Notes: a model not told the origin generated them from the sequence alone. Numbered from the stretch's first letter, positions 37,647-46,509 are shown. The stretch is 64,000 nt of DNA from Cryomorpha sp963748925 (GCA_963748925.1 CAVVKG010000008.1:310001-374000); one strand, 5' to 3'. Made by a program: numbers and translations.

Positions 37647-37662
37647 GTTTCTTTGTCGAAAC
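37647..37662. promoter_or_regulatory. Palindrome GTTTC-N6-GAAAC, candidate CapH operator 2
   Basis: TGTTTC, TTTGTC, GAAACA: same GTTTC-N6-GAAAC geometry as the site 74 bases away, here extended by one more paired base on each arm. It lies just upstream of the capH ATG at 37675. Two matching sites at both ends of a divergent promoter region fit an autoregulating HTH repressor. Confidence 0.5.
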
Positions 37663-37674
37663 AGCGCGCACTAT

Positions 37675-38010
37675 ATGGCATCAAGTATAAATTCAGAGAA
37701 GCTTGGCTCAATGGTTAAATCAAAAAGAGGCAAAATGGGCTTAAGAGAACTTGCAAAACTTATCGACGTTAGCGCTCCGACACTCTCGCGCATTGAGAAT
37801 GGACATCTCCCTGACATCGATACTTACATGAGAATTTGCAAGTGGTTAGAAGTGCCGACCGATTTTTTCATGAATGCCCCAGTTCAGGAAAATACTCAGT
37901 TAAAAGTTACCGCATCTTTACGAGCAGATAAAACTCTTCCTCAAGATACTATGAACGCTTTAATAAATATGATTAATTTGGCCTACAACCAAATAAAGAA
38001 AAGTGACTAA
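37675..38010 (+). CDS. capH: CapH-like HTH transcription repressor
   Basis: 111 residues from ATG 37675 (a start at 37645 would put the operator palindrome inside the gene). An XRE-type HTH: SEKLGSMVKSKRGKMGLRELAKLIDVSAPTLSRIENGHLPD. A C-terminal helical part (DTMNALINMINLAYNQI) suits dimerisation. CapH represses CBASS genes and is cleaved by CapP on DNA damage, known from studied systems. Position divergent from CBASS and coupled to a CapP-like protease (8-base overlap) supports the name. Confidence 0.82.
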   Translation: MASSINSEKLGSMVKSKRGKMGLRELAKLIDVSAPTLSRIENGHLPDIDTYMRICKWLEVPTDFFMNAPVQENTQLKVTASLRADKTLPQDTMNALINMINLAYNQIKKSD

Positions 38011-38596
38011 AACTAATTTTAGGAGAGGTTTTAAAAAGGAGTGCGACGATAAATCTCTATTTTACAGAAAAGAACTTGGGCTCACCCATCAAGAATGGAT
38101 GTCCGCCAAAGATTTGGCGAATCATCTGGGTATTATACTTTTGACCCCAGCGCTGATTAACCAATTACCGCATAATGATCTTTCTTTACTCACTGGCAGC
38201 AGAAGGTCACAATGGTCAGGGGCAATGTTTCAGTGTGATGACAAAAATGTTATCATCTACAATGATAAACACGCACCTGTAAGACAAGAAAGTACAATTA
38301 TGCATGAAATTGCACATTTCATTTGTGGACATCATGAAGAATTATCCAAGAATTCACTTGATTTAAATATAAGGCTTATGGAATACAATCCCCAACATGA
38401 AGCGGAAGCGGAATGGTTGGGAGCCTGTCTTCAATTACCAAGAGAGGGATTATACTGGGCAAGAAAAGCTGGAATGGATGACAAAGCAATTGGGTTGCGC
38501 TTTAATGCAAGCCTACAAATGACCAAATACAGAATTCGTATGACCGGCGTGGACTCTCAATTAAGTAGAGCGAGAAAATTTGTACCTAAATCCTAA
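38003..38596 (+). CDS. capP: CapP-like ImmA/IrrE metallopeptidase
   Basis: 197 residues. The zinc site HEIAH is at 101-105 (STIMHEIAHFICGHHEE), with a third ligand likely among Glu133-Glu137 in QHEAEAEWLG. That is the ImmA/IrrE (M78-like) pattern. CapP proteins are activated by single-stranded DNA and cut CapH to derepress CBASS. A GTG start at 38003 overlaps the end of capH by 8 bases. Confidence 0.82.
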   Translation: MTKTNFRRGFKKECDDKSLFYRKELGLTHQEWMSAKDLANHLGIILLTPALINQLPHNDLSLLTGSRRSQWSGAMFQCDDKNVIIYNDKHAPVRQESTIMHEIAHFICGHHEELSKNSLDLNIRLMEYNPQHEAEAEWLGACLQLPREGLYWARKAGMDDKAIGLRFNASLQMTKYRIRMTGVDSQLSRARKFVPKS

Positions 38597-38686
38597 TTAT
38601 GAAAACACAGATTTTAACATCCCAATTCAAAAAACAACGGACATCTGCAATGCAGTAAGAACTTTGAATCGAATAATAATGTTTTA

Positions 38687-39718
38687 CTAACGAAATTCTA
38701 TTTCAAAAGAACGTCGATCCTTCGAAGGTGTAAATTTAACATCCAACCACTTATCAAAATACTTTCCCTTACCAAGTATCGATTCGAAGTTCAACAATGA
38801 ATCATCTTTCAAAGCCATTAAAAAACCATTGGGTTTCCATTGCACCAATAAATTCTCCAAAACATATTTATAGTCATGCACGCAGTTGTATGCTTTCAGT
38901 GGCTCTAACGTATCAACAATACCTAAAATGTATAGCAACGGATGTTCTTCAAAAAGGACCGCCTTAAACATAACCAATTCGTCTAATTTGAATTTATTAT
39001 ATATTTCCTTATCACCATCACTTTGTGGCGTCCAGATATTATGAACAGACACAGCATCGGCAGCCTTTTGATAGATTAATTCCAATTGCTCATTCCAGTC
39101 CAGGCTTTTGTCGGTATTATCATGTACTCTATCCCTTCTAATTTTGACAAGTTTATCAAATAGTATAAGTCCACCAAATAGCCCATGATCGATCTTTCTT
39201 CCAAATGTTCGATATGAAAAATATTTTTTTCTAGAATCTAAAAGGTCCTTGCGTCCTTCTGTAAATTCCTGCTCAAATAACAAATGTTCCACATTATGCT
39301 CCGATATGAGATTTTTTAATTGCAATTGTTCTTCAGGCCTCTTATCGGAATCTTGCTCAATTTGATATGCCTGATCGTGAAACAAGGAAATAAGAAACCA
39401 AGTCAGTGGAAAATATTCATAGCCTATTTTGCTTCTACCCATTTCGTACTTCAAATGCAGAGATGTTTTCTTATAAAGTAAAAGCCCCAAAAAGAAAACA
39501 GAACAGATGTGATCAGGAAATCTCAGATTATTGATATCAATGCCTTTTATTTCTAACGCTTTTGCTTTACCTCCATGTCTGAAATAGGCTCTGATAAAGT
39601 AATTGAATTCTGCATTGCCATCGTTAAAAGGATTTCTCAATGCATCAGGGTTACCCTTTTGATAGTAATCCCAAATATCCTGATCTAACTCACAAATTTC
39701 TTCATATAGACTCTGCAT
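38687..39718 (-). CDS. HD-superfamily-like protein of unknown function in the defence island
   Basis: 343 residues. Segments suggest an HD phosphohydrolase-like helical fold: FLISLFHDQAYQIEQDS (HD pair), GRKIDHGLFGGLILFDKLVKIR, AADAVSVHNIW and HPLLYILGIVDTLEPLKAYN, the usual order H..HD..H..D. I cannot name a family. The extra length (about 340) exceeds a minimal HD domain. It is convergent with capP, with its own gene start at 39718. Possible roles in nucleotide hydrolysis during defence are inference only. Confidence 0.55.
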   Translation of the reverse strand: MQSLYEEICELDQDIWDYYQKGNPDALRNPFNDGNAEFNYFIRAYFRHGGKAKALEIKGIDINNLRFPDHICSVFFLGLLLYKKTSLHLKYEMGRSKIGYEYFPLTWFLISLFHDQAYQIEQDSDKRPEEQLQLKNLISEHNVEHLLFEQEFTEGRKDLLDSRKKYFSYRTFGRKIDHGLFGGLILFDKLVKIRRDRVHDNTDKSLDWNEQLELIYQKAADAVSVHNIWTPQSDGDKEIYNKFKLDELVMFKAVLFEEHPLLYILGIVDTLEPLKAYNCVHDYKYVLENLLVQWKPNGFLMALKDDSLLNFESILGKGKYFDKWLDVKFTPSKDRRSFEIEFR

Positions 39719-39771
39719 CCTAAGATTTTTAAGTTCAATGAAGTAAATATAGCCTTAATTATCATAGCTAG

Positions 39772-40128
39772 GACTTACGCCGACCCCACGACCTCAATAT
39801 ACTCCAGAAAGTCTTACCAAACACCTCTCAAGTCTTTTCGCTGATTGAAATCGGTAATATCGCATGCCCTCATTTTCATGCCGCATCTTTCAATAATGTG
39901 CTAAATCTGATAGAGGTACATCAGGTCAATCCTGCAAAGGCAAATGAGTGGTTTCAAAAAAATATCAGAACCAAATTCAGGAAAAATATTATCACGAGAC
40001 CAATTCACATTGAACATTCACACATTGAACATTCACACATTGACTTTGTAAATCAAATCTCGTTAGCCCTTAACAAAGACATCATCCGAGAGAAAACCTA
40101 TCCCAACAAAATACCAACGACACACTAA
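39772..40128 (+). pseudogene. Start-less open frame, likely 3' remnant of a lost gene
   Basis: 118 open codons from just after a TAG (39769-39771) to TAA 40126-40128, with no ATG in the first third. The encoded string is protein-like: VFSLIEIGNIACPHFHAASFNN...LIEVHQVNPAKANEWFQKN. It carries a tandem 15-base repeat. GTG 39898 could start a 76-residue peptide, but the good-looking sequence begins upstream of it, so a 5'-truncated gene is more likely. No family recognised. Confidence 0.4.
40007..40042 (+). repeat. 15-base tandem repeat ACATTGAACATTCAC, 2.4 copies
   Basis: Two perfect copies plus the first six bases of a third, encoding repeated HIEHS. Lies inside the start-less open frame. Confidence 0.85.
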
Positions 40129-40134
40129 CTCGTA

Positions 40135-40189
40135 GGTTATCCTATGCATAAACAAGGGTTAAGCCAAGGTTAACCTATGGTTAAACTAT
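40135..40189 (+). repeat. 11-base repeats of the form GGTTAAnCTAT
   Basis: Three adjacent 11-base units at 40157-40189 (GGTTAAgCcAa, GGTTAAcCTAT, GGTTAAaCTAT) and a fourth (GGTTAtcCTAT) at 40135-40145, exactly 22 bases (two units) upstream. Nothing else recognised up to the end of the transglutaminase-like gene at 40364. Confidence 0.75.
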
Positions 40190-40363
40190 GGAAGATTATT
40201 GCTTTTGATTTGATTTTTGTGAAAATTTATTGTGCTGCTAAGGAAATGGAATTCAGATACTTAAAGTACGAAAAATTTCTGATTCCCGAGGGATAATTCT
40301 AAACTAAATCCATAACGAAGAAACGCATCCAGTGCATCCTGCTCAACCTGCAGCTAGATCAGA

Positions 40364-41272
40364 CTACTCTCCAGACTCATCAAACTGCGTCACTGCATAT
40401 TGCAGCTTTTTAAGCTCATCCACTTTTTCCGGATAGCCTAAACGGTCGTAAGAAAAAATCAAGTTGCTAATCAGACGTGTAACAATTGTTCTATTATCAC
40501 AGGCCTGGAAAAACTCAGGTTTTTGTTTCAGCTTCAGATGATCGAGATAAGTCGCAATTTCTGATTTATGAACAATTATGCCCTTGCTGAATGCATTGAT
40601 ATAGAAGAGCACATCGGTTTTGTCGGCAGCAGGGTCAATGTGATTCTCAATGAAATGAATAATATTATTGGGATCTACATACGCCAGTAAGAAGTGATTG
40701 GGCAAATTAACACCCTGAATAGGTACCCCCAGACTTTCGGCTATTACCATGTAGATTATACTAAGAGATAGTGGATTCCCTTTTTTCGACTCAAGTACAG
40801 TATTGATAAATGAATTTTGGGCCGCATGAAAATTTTTCTTGTTACCCCTGAAACCGTGAACATCATAAATAATATGGTTCATCACTTTTACTTTTTCAAG
40901 GGCAGTAAGTTCATCGTTTAGCTCAAGCCAAACATCCTGCCTTACCTTCATAAGGTTTGCTTTTACCTCGGTTTCATCAAGATCGGGATATTGATAGTGC
41001 GCTACTAAAAGTGCGCCTTCAAACAAATCAATACCTCCATCGCGCGACCATTGTTCAAGCCCTTTGTAAACCGAATCGAATTGGATGATATGAATAATAT
41101 CTTCTATCCGCCTTTGAAATTCATGTCCGAAGGAATTGAGCTCCCAGATATTTTCCAGCTGCGGAATTACCGTTTCGCCATAGGAAACTATGCGCTCACG
41201 AACGTGTGCATAAACCATTTCATCCGGGTCGTCTACCAGATTGATTAGAGCGTCTATTTCCTTAATATCCAT
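40364..41272 (-). CDS. Transglutaminase-like protein, SirB1 family
   Basis: About 302 residues from ATG 41272 (a GTG 21 bases upstream is an alternative). The core KGNPLSLSIIYMVIAESLGVPIQGVNLPNHFLLAYVD matches the Transglut_core2/SirB1 family. The usual catalytic Cys before SLS is not seen, while the His (LPNHFLLAY) is kept, so peptidase activity is doubtful. The N-terminal part is helical and HEAT-like (ALINLVDDPDEMVYAHVRERI). Biological role unknown; cytoplasmic. Confidence 0.8.
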   Translation of the reverse strand: MDIKEIDALINLVDDPDEMVYAHVRERIVSYGETVIPQLENIWELNSFGHEFQRRIEDIIHIIQFDSVYKGLEQWSRDGGIDLFEGALLVAHYQYPDLDETEVKANLMKVRQDVWLELNDELTALEKVKVMNHIIYDVHGFRGNKKNFHAAQNSFINTVLESKKGNPLSLSIIYMVIAESLGVPIQGVNLPNHFLLAYVDPNNIIHFIENHIDPAADKTDVLFYINAFSKGIIVHKSEIATYLDHLKLKQKPEFFQACDNRTIVTRLISNLIFSYDRLGYPEKVDELKKLQYAVTQFDESGE

Positions 41273-41374
41273 TGAGTTTTGTAGTTGTTTCACGTTACAA
41301 TTCTACTGTGATAAAAATAAGCGCAGTAGAGCCGATAATTTTTGCAGCTCTGTCATTTTATTATCAATAGAGTG

Positions 41375-42274
41375 TTAATCGGAGGCAAAACCCTCCAAAA
41401 CAGTATCGATAAGCTGGTCGATCGCCGGATTGTAGTCTTTCAGGAATTCATTGCGCAACCTATTCGCTACAACGGCACAAACTGTAGTACACTCATGACC
41501 CAGTGCGGCTCCCAGGCCGAAAAGTGATGAGCTTTCCATTTCATAATTTGCCAAAATTAAATCCTTAAACTTAAAAGTTGACATTGCGTCGTTTAAATCA
41601 TTCATGGCAAGTGGCAGGCGCAGACGTCGACCCTGAGGACCATAAAATCCACAAGCAGTGGCTGTAATTCCCTTGGTAAAACCTTTCGTAAAAAGCTGGC
41701 TCAATCTTTCGCTTCCGCGAATAGCGTAAGGGCGAATTCCCTCAATATTCCAACCGGTATGCTTCATAAACTCATTTACCAATTCTTTTTCATCTTCTTC
41801 GTAACTACATCCGTAATAGTGCATTACGCCATCAAGGCCTAAAGCATAACTACTGTTTACAAAACTTCCCACGTGAAGGTCGCGGTGCAATGCTCCGCAA
41901 GTTCCCAATCTTACTATTTGCAGTGGGTTTAGTTCCGGCTTCACCTTTCTCGACTTCAAGTCGATGTTTCTTAAGGCATCCAGTTCATTGATTACAATAT
42001 CAATGTTATCTACTCCAATACCAGTGCTAAGCGCAGTGATATTCTGGTTTCCTATACGTCCCGTGTGGGTTACAAATTCACGTCGTGAAACTTTATGATC
42101 TATAGAATCAAACTTATTGGAAATTCTCTGTACGCGCCCGGGATCACCCACAACGATTATTTTATCGGCGATTTGATTGGGCATTAACCCCAGGTGATAA
42201 ATTGCTCCATCTGCATCTAAAACCAATTCAGATGGTGGCATTGCACTAAGCAAATTAAGATTGCATTCTTTCAT
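41375..42274 (-). CDS. Nucleoside phosphorylase (uridine phosphorylase-like)
   Basis: 299 residues. PNP/UDP-phosphorylase family motifs: KIIVVGDPGRVQRIS (phosphate site), TALSTGIGVDNIDIVINEL, IVRLGTCGALHRDLHVGSF, and the nucleoside-binding NYEMESSSLFGLGAALGH. It cleaves a nucleoside with phosphate to base plus ribose-1-phosphate in salvage. The base specificity cannot be fixed from sequence reading alone. Start ATG 42274. Confidence 0.88.
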   Translation of the reverse strand: MKECNLNLLSAMPPSELVLDADGAIYHLGLMPNQIADKIIVVGDPGRVQRISNKFDSIDHKVSRREFVTHTGRIGNQNITALSTGIGVDNIDIVINELDALRNIDLKSRKVKPELNPLQIVRLGTCGALHRDLHVGSFVNSSYALGLDGVMHYYGCSYEEDEKELVNEFMKHTGWNIEGIRPYAIRGSERLSQLFTKGFTKGITATACGFYGPQGRRLRLPLAMNDLNDAMSTFKFKDLILANYEMESSSLFGLGAALGHECTTVCAVVANRLRNEFLKDYNPAIDQLIDTVLEGFASD

Positions 42275-42420
42275 TTGCGAAAGATAAGAAGGAATGGGAG
42301 AACTCTGATTGCTTTGAAGTTTTTACTCCGCCGCTTCAGATCTAAAAACCTTTTTCAAAATATCGCAAAGAGTCATCAGTTTATTCAACTTTGATGGTCA
42401 ATCCCCGATTTAAAATCGCA

Positions 42421-43368
42421 TTATTCTAAAAGTAATTTCCCTGTAAAGGATCCCCTCTCTGCTGAAACTCTCACTGTATAAATACCCTTTGCCAGCGGTG
42501 GAACTTCAACTTCAAGAATGGGTGAAGCGGTTAAACTAGCAGTGTGCACCAACCTACCTGAAAGATCATATAACTGCAATACCAGATTGCCTGATACAGT
42601 TTCGGGCAGCGTAATAGAAACGCTTCTTGAAGCAGGATTTGGACTAAGCGATAAAGTACCCGGTGATTGATCGGTAGTGCTCATTGGCAGACAAGGATAA
42701 GCGAATGGCCCGTAGACGATTTCTTCATTTTCGTAAAAGCAAGAAAACTCTGGAGGAGTACCAACGGTTATCATAAATGAATCACCAAATAAACTTGCCC
42801 CAACAGCGCCAACACCTTCTATAATTCCATCGTTAAACCAATAAGCGCTAAATACATTGTTTGGAATGTCAGCTACCGCACTTGTATAAACAACCCTGCG
42901 AGGCACACCGGCCACTTCGATTGTATTTATTGAATCTACTAATACTTCAAAGCGTGAGTTTTCAAGATCATCTTCAGAGCCATAGCCCACAAATTCATCT
43001 CCCTGAACTACCCATGTTTCACCAACCGGCGTATTGAAACTGTAGAGCAAATACCAACTGTCAGATGGTTCGTAATAATGATAAACCGAATCACCCGAAG
43101 TTCTGAAATAGTGCGTTTCTGTACCTAGTGATGTTCCATTTTGATCAACTAATTCTTCCAAAACAGATACAGCTTCATGCCCTCCGATTTCAAGATTTTC
43201 TCCCACTGTGTAATGGAAATAACCACAGGGGAATGGGGGCATCTCACAAAAACGCTTAAAATACCATTCGTGATCTGCCTCAAACCAGGCAATTTCTTGT
43301 GCTTTTATTTCGGTAAATACCAGCGAAAGGAAAACGAAAAGAGTCGGAAAGGCTATTTTAAAATTCAT
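42421..43368 (-). CDS. Secreted protein with T9SS type A sorting domain
   Basis: 315 residues from ATG 43368, chosen because it starts the signal peptide (MNFKIAFPTLFVFLSLVFTEIKAQ). The middle part is beta-rich with paired cysteines (FCEMPPFPCGY, FSCFYENEEIVYGPFAYPC). The C-terminal domain LSLSPNPASRSVSITLPE...LAKGIYTVRVSAERGSFTGKLLLE is a T9SS signal. Function of the body unknown. Confidence 0.8.
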   Translation of the reverse strand: MNFKIAFPTLFVFLSLVFTEIKAQEIAWFEADHEWYFKRFCEMPPFPCGYFHYTVGENLEIGGHEAVSVLEELVDQNGTSLGTETHYFRTSGDSVYHYYEPSDSWYLLYSFNTPVGETWVVQGDEFVGYGSEDDLENSRFEVLVDSINTIEVAGVPRRVVYTSAVADIPNNVFSAYWFNDGIIEGVGAVGASLFGDSFMITVGTPPEFSCFYENEEIVYGPFAYPCLPMSTTDQSPGTLSLSPNPASRSVSITLPETVSGNLVLQLYDLSGRLVHTASLTASPILEVEVPPLAKGIYTVRVSAERGSFTGKLLLE

Positions 43369-43566
43369 TGTATAGCATGATTTACCTATTTTCATGTTCC
43401 GCCTTTCAGCGAAAAAATAGGTTACCACAATATTGACAAATTATTTTAAAAACCAGCCAGTTGGTGTTGAGTTTTTTACCCAATTGTAGCCGGAATTTGA
43501 AAATCTAACCCTTCACATTTAAGTCTGCACTCTTGAGCTGGGTGCCTATGTAAATAAAGTTGGGGC

Positions 43567-44301
43567 CTACTGCGCCGCCTCAGATCCAAAAACCTTTTTC
43601 AAAATATCTGTTACCCTCGCCGCCGGATCTTCGCGAATCTGTTTTTCCTCATCGGCGATAAGCTTAAAAAGTCCGTCGATTGATCTGTTTGTAACGTATT
43701 CCGTTAAGTCAGGATCAACTTTTTCGCCACCTGTAAATTGAGTAGCAGTATTGTATGCATTCGCCAGCGGATTCCAGTATTTGGTGAGTTCAACCTGATT
43801 AACGGCGTTGCTCACTTTGGGTTCGAATTTGCTGAAAAGCTCAGCGCTCGTTTTTCTCCTTAAATATTCCGTGGCCGCGTTATCGCCACCTTTTAATAAG
43901 CCAAAAGCATCTTCGACGGTCATAGAAGTAATTGCGTTTACAAATATCGGTTTGGCTTCCTGAACGGCTTGTTCTGCAGCGCGGTTTAGCGTTTCCTCAA
44001 ATTTAGTTACTTGATTATCCAGCCCTAATTTCAAAGCTGTTTCTTTCACCTTTTCCGCCTCTTCGGGAAATGGAATGAACAGTCTGGGATTCTTGTAAAA
44101 TCCATCCTTTACACCTGAGAAATCTACTGCGTAGTCGGTGCCTTTTACCAGGGCTTCTTTCAGTCCAGAGGTTACTTCGCCGGTTGTTAACGATCCCTGA
44201 GATCCGTTCAAAACTTCGTTTGCTGATTCAAGTGTACGTTGCAATTCCTGTTGAGAGCAACTAAAAAGTAACAGGGCTAGTAGAGGTATAAATTTTCGCA
44301 T
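43567..44301 (-). CDS. DUF4197 lipoprotein
   Basis: 244 residues from ATG 44301. Lipobox LLALLLFSCSQQ (acylated Cys), so anchored to a membrane from the periplasmic side. The body has the DUF4197 pattern: TSGLKEALVKGTDYAVDF, NPRLFIPFPEEAEKV, IFVNAITSMTVEDAFGLLKGGDNAATEYLRRKT and NRSIDGLFKLIADEEKQIREDP. No biochemical function is established for the family. Confidence 0.85.
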   Translation of the reverse strand: MRKFIPLLALLLFSCSQQELQRTLESANEVLNGSQGSLTTGEVTSGLKEALVKGTDYAVDFSGVKDGFYKNPRLFIPFPEEAEKVKETALKLGLDNQVTKFEETLNRAAEQAVQEAKPIFVNAITSMTVEDAFGLLKGGDNAATEYLRRKTSAELFSKFEPKVSNAVNQVELTKYWNPLANAYNTATQFTGGEKVDPDLTEYVTNRSIDGLFKLIADEEKQIREDPAARVTDILKKVFGSEAAQ

Positions 44302-44543
44302 TTGTATTTTTTTCAAAAATTAAGTGCAAAAGTAAGGCCAATAATTTTAGGAAGGTGAAAGCGGGCTCATTGATTACATGACATAGGTAGATGTAAGTCT
44401 GGAATTATGATAAAAGAGTACTGTAGGATTTTTTTAGTTTGAAATTCTTCAATTAAAACTTCCGTAAACCCTGTTGTAAGAGTCTATTGAGAGAATGATA
44501 ATTGAAAAAATGCCAATCCCTCTTTTTCATTTCACAATTCATT

Positions 44544-44551
44544 TACCTTTG
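44544..44551 (+). promoter_or_regulatory. -7 box (TAccTTTG) of cinA
   Basis: TACCTTTG matches TAnnTTTG and ends 4 bases before the ATG at 44556, so the mRNA would be nearly leaderless. Confidence 0.5.
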
Positions 44552-44555
44552 CCGA

Positions 44556-45815
44556 ATGAAAGCCGAAATAATTACCATTGGTGATGAAATTCTCATTGGC
44601 CAAACGATTGACACTAACTCTGCCTGGCTTGGCGAGCAGCTTCACCTATACGGCATAAGGCTTAATAGAATTATCACTATCAGCGATGCGCACGATGAGA
44701 TTATTCGTGCTGTTGATGAATCTTTTTCACGAGCTGATTTAATATTGATGACCGGCGGACTGGGTCCTACTCAGGATGATGTAACCAAAGAAACGCTGGC
44801 GCAGTATTTCGATACGACGCTCGTAACCCATCCAGAAGTTTTACGGGGTATACAGGATTTTTTCGCCTCGCGCGGTCGCGAAATGCTGGAAGTGAACAAT
44901 AAACAGGCTGACTTACCGAAAGATGCAGATATTCTCATGAATATGCGTGGAACCGCCATGGGAATGTGGTTTGAAAGGAATGGAAAGGTGCTTATTTCAA
45001 TGCCGGGTGTCCCTTATGAAATGAAGGGGATTATGCGGGATCATGGTTTTGAGAAAATCCGAAAGCATTTCAAAACAGAGCCTATCATTCACAAAACAGT
45101 TCTCACACAGGGTCTTGGAGAAAGTTTTTTAGCAGAGCTGATTTCTGATTGGGAAACTTCGCTGCGTAATGAAGGTTTAGCGCTTGCTTATTTACCCTCT
45201 CCCGGATTGGTTAAATTGCGCATCAGCGGCTTTGCCAGCAATGGAAATGCCGGGGCAATTGAAAAACGCATTGATTCTTATATAGCCGAATTAAAAAGAC
45301 GAATACCCGAAAACGCTTTTGGAACTGAAAGGCAAACGCTTGCTGAAGTTGTGGGCGACATTTTGCGGAAGCATAAACAAACCCTCGCCGTAGCCGAAAG
45401 TTGCACTGGAGGTTTTATAGCTCACTTAATAACATCAATTGCGGGTTCTTCAGATCATTTTATGGGTGGAGTGGTGGCTTACAGCAACGAAGCCAAGATT
45501 AATTTGCTGGGCGTATCAGCTCAAACACTCGCGTCAAACGGGGCTGTGAGCGAAAATGTAGTAAAAGAGATGGCAAATGGTGCAAGAGATAAGTTTAATG
45601 CTACCTTTGCGGTCGCTACATCGGGTATTGCCGGCCCGGATGGTGGAACTGACGAAAAACCGGTTGGTACAGTGTGGATTGCACTCGCCGGGCCCAAGAA
45701 AACAGTTGCCAAAGAATTTAAATTTGGAAAAAGTCGATCGCGAAATATCTCAATATCAGCGCTTGCGGCTTTAAATTGGCTTAGAAATGAAATTTTTAAC
45801 CGGGAGCTTGAATAA
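44556..45815 (+). CDS. cinA: CinA-family protein (nicotinamide-nucleotide amidase)
   Basis: 419 residues from ATG 44556. N-terminal molybdopterin-binding-like (COG1058) domain: KAEIITIGDEILIGQTIDTNSAWL, LILMTGGLGPTQDDVTKE, MPGVPYEMKGIM. C-terminal amidase domain: TLAVAESCTGGFIAHLITSIAGSS, GGVVAYSNEAKINLLGV, ATSGIAGPDGGTDEKPVGTVWIAL. It deamidates nicotinamide mononucleotide in NAD salvage. Full length. Confidence 0.93.
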   Translation: MKAEIITIGDEILIGQTIDTNSAWLGEQLHLYGIRLNRIITISDAHDEIIRAVDESFSRADLILMTGGLGPTQDDVTKETLAQYFDTTLVTHPEVLRGIQDFFASRGREMLEVNNKQADLPKDADILMNMRGTAMGMWFERNGKVLISMPGVPYEMKGIMRDHGFEKIRKHFKTEPIIHKTVLTQGLGESFLAELISDWETSLRNEGLALAYLPSPGLVKLRISGFASNGNAGAIEKRIDSYIAELKRRIPENAFGTERQTLAEVVGDILRKHKQTLAVAESCTGGFIAHLITSIAGSSDHFMGGVVAYSNEAKINLLGVSAQTLASNGAVSENVVKEMANGARDKFNATFAVATSGIAGPDGGTDEKPVGTVWIALAGPKKTVAKEFKFGKSRSRNISISALAALNWLRNEIFNRELE

Positions 45816-45875
45816 TCGGAATTTAATACCGTAATTTGCACCCACTTTTTGCGACCCTATTAAAAGGATATAACA

Positions 45876-46115
45876 ATGCCACGAATTTGTCAACTGACCG
45901 GAAAAAAAGCAATGGTAGGAAACAATGTTTCTTTCTCTAAAAGAAGAACGAAACGAAGATTCCTTCCTAACTTGATAAAAAAGAATTTTTACCTACCTAA
46001 AGAGGATAAATGGGTAAATCTTACAATCTCTACCAAAGCGTTGAGAACTGTAAACAAAATTGGAATTGAAAAAGCTCTTGAAAGAGCTAAAGAAAAAGGA
46101 TATTTCGCAGGGTAA
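45876..46115 (+). CDS. rpmB: Ribosomal protein L28
   Basis: 79 residues. MPRICQLTGKKAMVGNNVSFSKRRTKRRFLPNL is the L28 N-terminus; basic throughout. Large-subunit protein. First gene of the conserved rpmB-rpmG-DUF4295-ftsY-rimO run. Confidence 0.96.
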   Translation: MPRICQLTGKKAMVGNNVSFSKRRTKRRFLPNLIKKNFYLPKEDKWVNLTISTKALRTVNKIGIEKALERAKEKGYFAG

Positions 46116-46136
46116 ACCCCAGAAAGAACTAGTAAA

Positions 46137-46319
46137 ATGGCAAAGAAAGGAAACCGCGTACAGGTAATTATGGAGTGCACCGAACACAAAGAGTCGGGAA
46201 TGCCTGGAACATCGCGTTACATCACTACCAAAAATCGTAAAAATACTCCCGATAGAATGGAGCTTAAGAAGTTTAATCCAATTCTTAAGAAGAAAACTGT
46301 TCACCGAGAGATAAAATAA
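46137..46319 (+). CDS. rpmG: Ribosomal protein L33
   Basis: 60 residues, MAKKGNRVQVIMECTEHKESGMPGTSRYITTKNRKNTPDRMELKKF. The L33 core is clear. Only one Cys is present, so it is the zinc-free form. 21 bases after rpmB. Confidence 0.95.
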   Translation: MAKKGNRVQVIMECTEHKESGMPGTSRYITTKNRKNTPDRMELKKFNPILKKKTVHREIK

Positions 46320-46326
46320 TTGAATT

Positions 46327-46485
46327 ATGGCTAAGAAAACGGTAGCAACACTACAAACCGGATCAGGAAAAAATCACACGAAAGTGATTAAAATGGTGAA
46401 ATCGCCAAAAACCGGTGCTTATAGTTTTAAAGAAGAAATCGTTACGAACGATAAAGTAACTGACTTTTTCAAAGAAAGTAAGTAA
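46327..46485 (+). CDS. DUF4295 small basic protein
   Basis: 52 residues from ATG 46327, too short for an automatic track. MAKKTVATLQTGSGKNHTKVIKMVKSPKTGAYSFKEEIV matches the DUF4295 family that sits after rpmG in Bacteroidota and is probably ribosome-associated. Its position between rpmG and the terminator supports it. Confidence 0.9.
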   Translation: MAKKTVATLQTGSGKNHTKVIKMVKSPKTGAYSFKEEIVTNDKVTDFFKESK

Positions 46486-46509
46486 GACAGTTTAGTCTTT
46501 AAGATATCA

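Noticed and set aside
37645..37674. Longer capH start at 37645
   Set aside because: It would place the GTTTC-N6-GAAAC palindrome inside the gene; ATG 37675 gives the normal HTH start.
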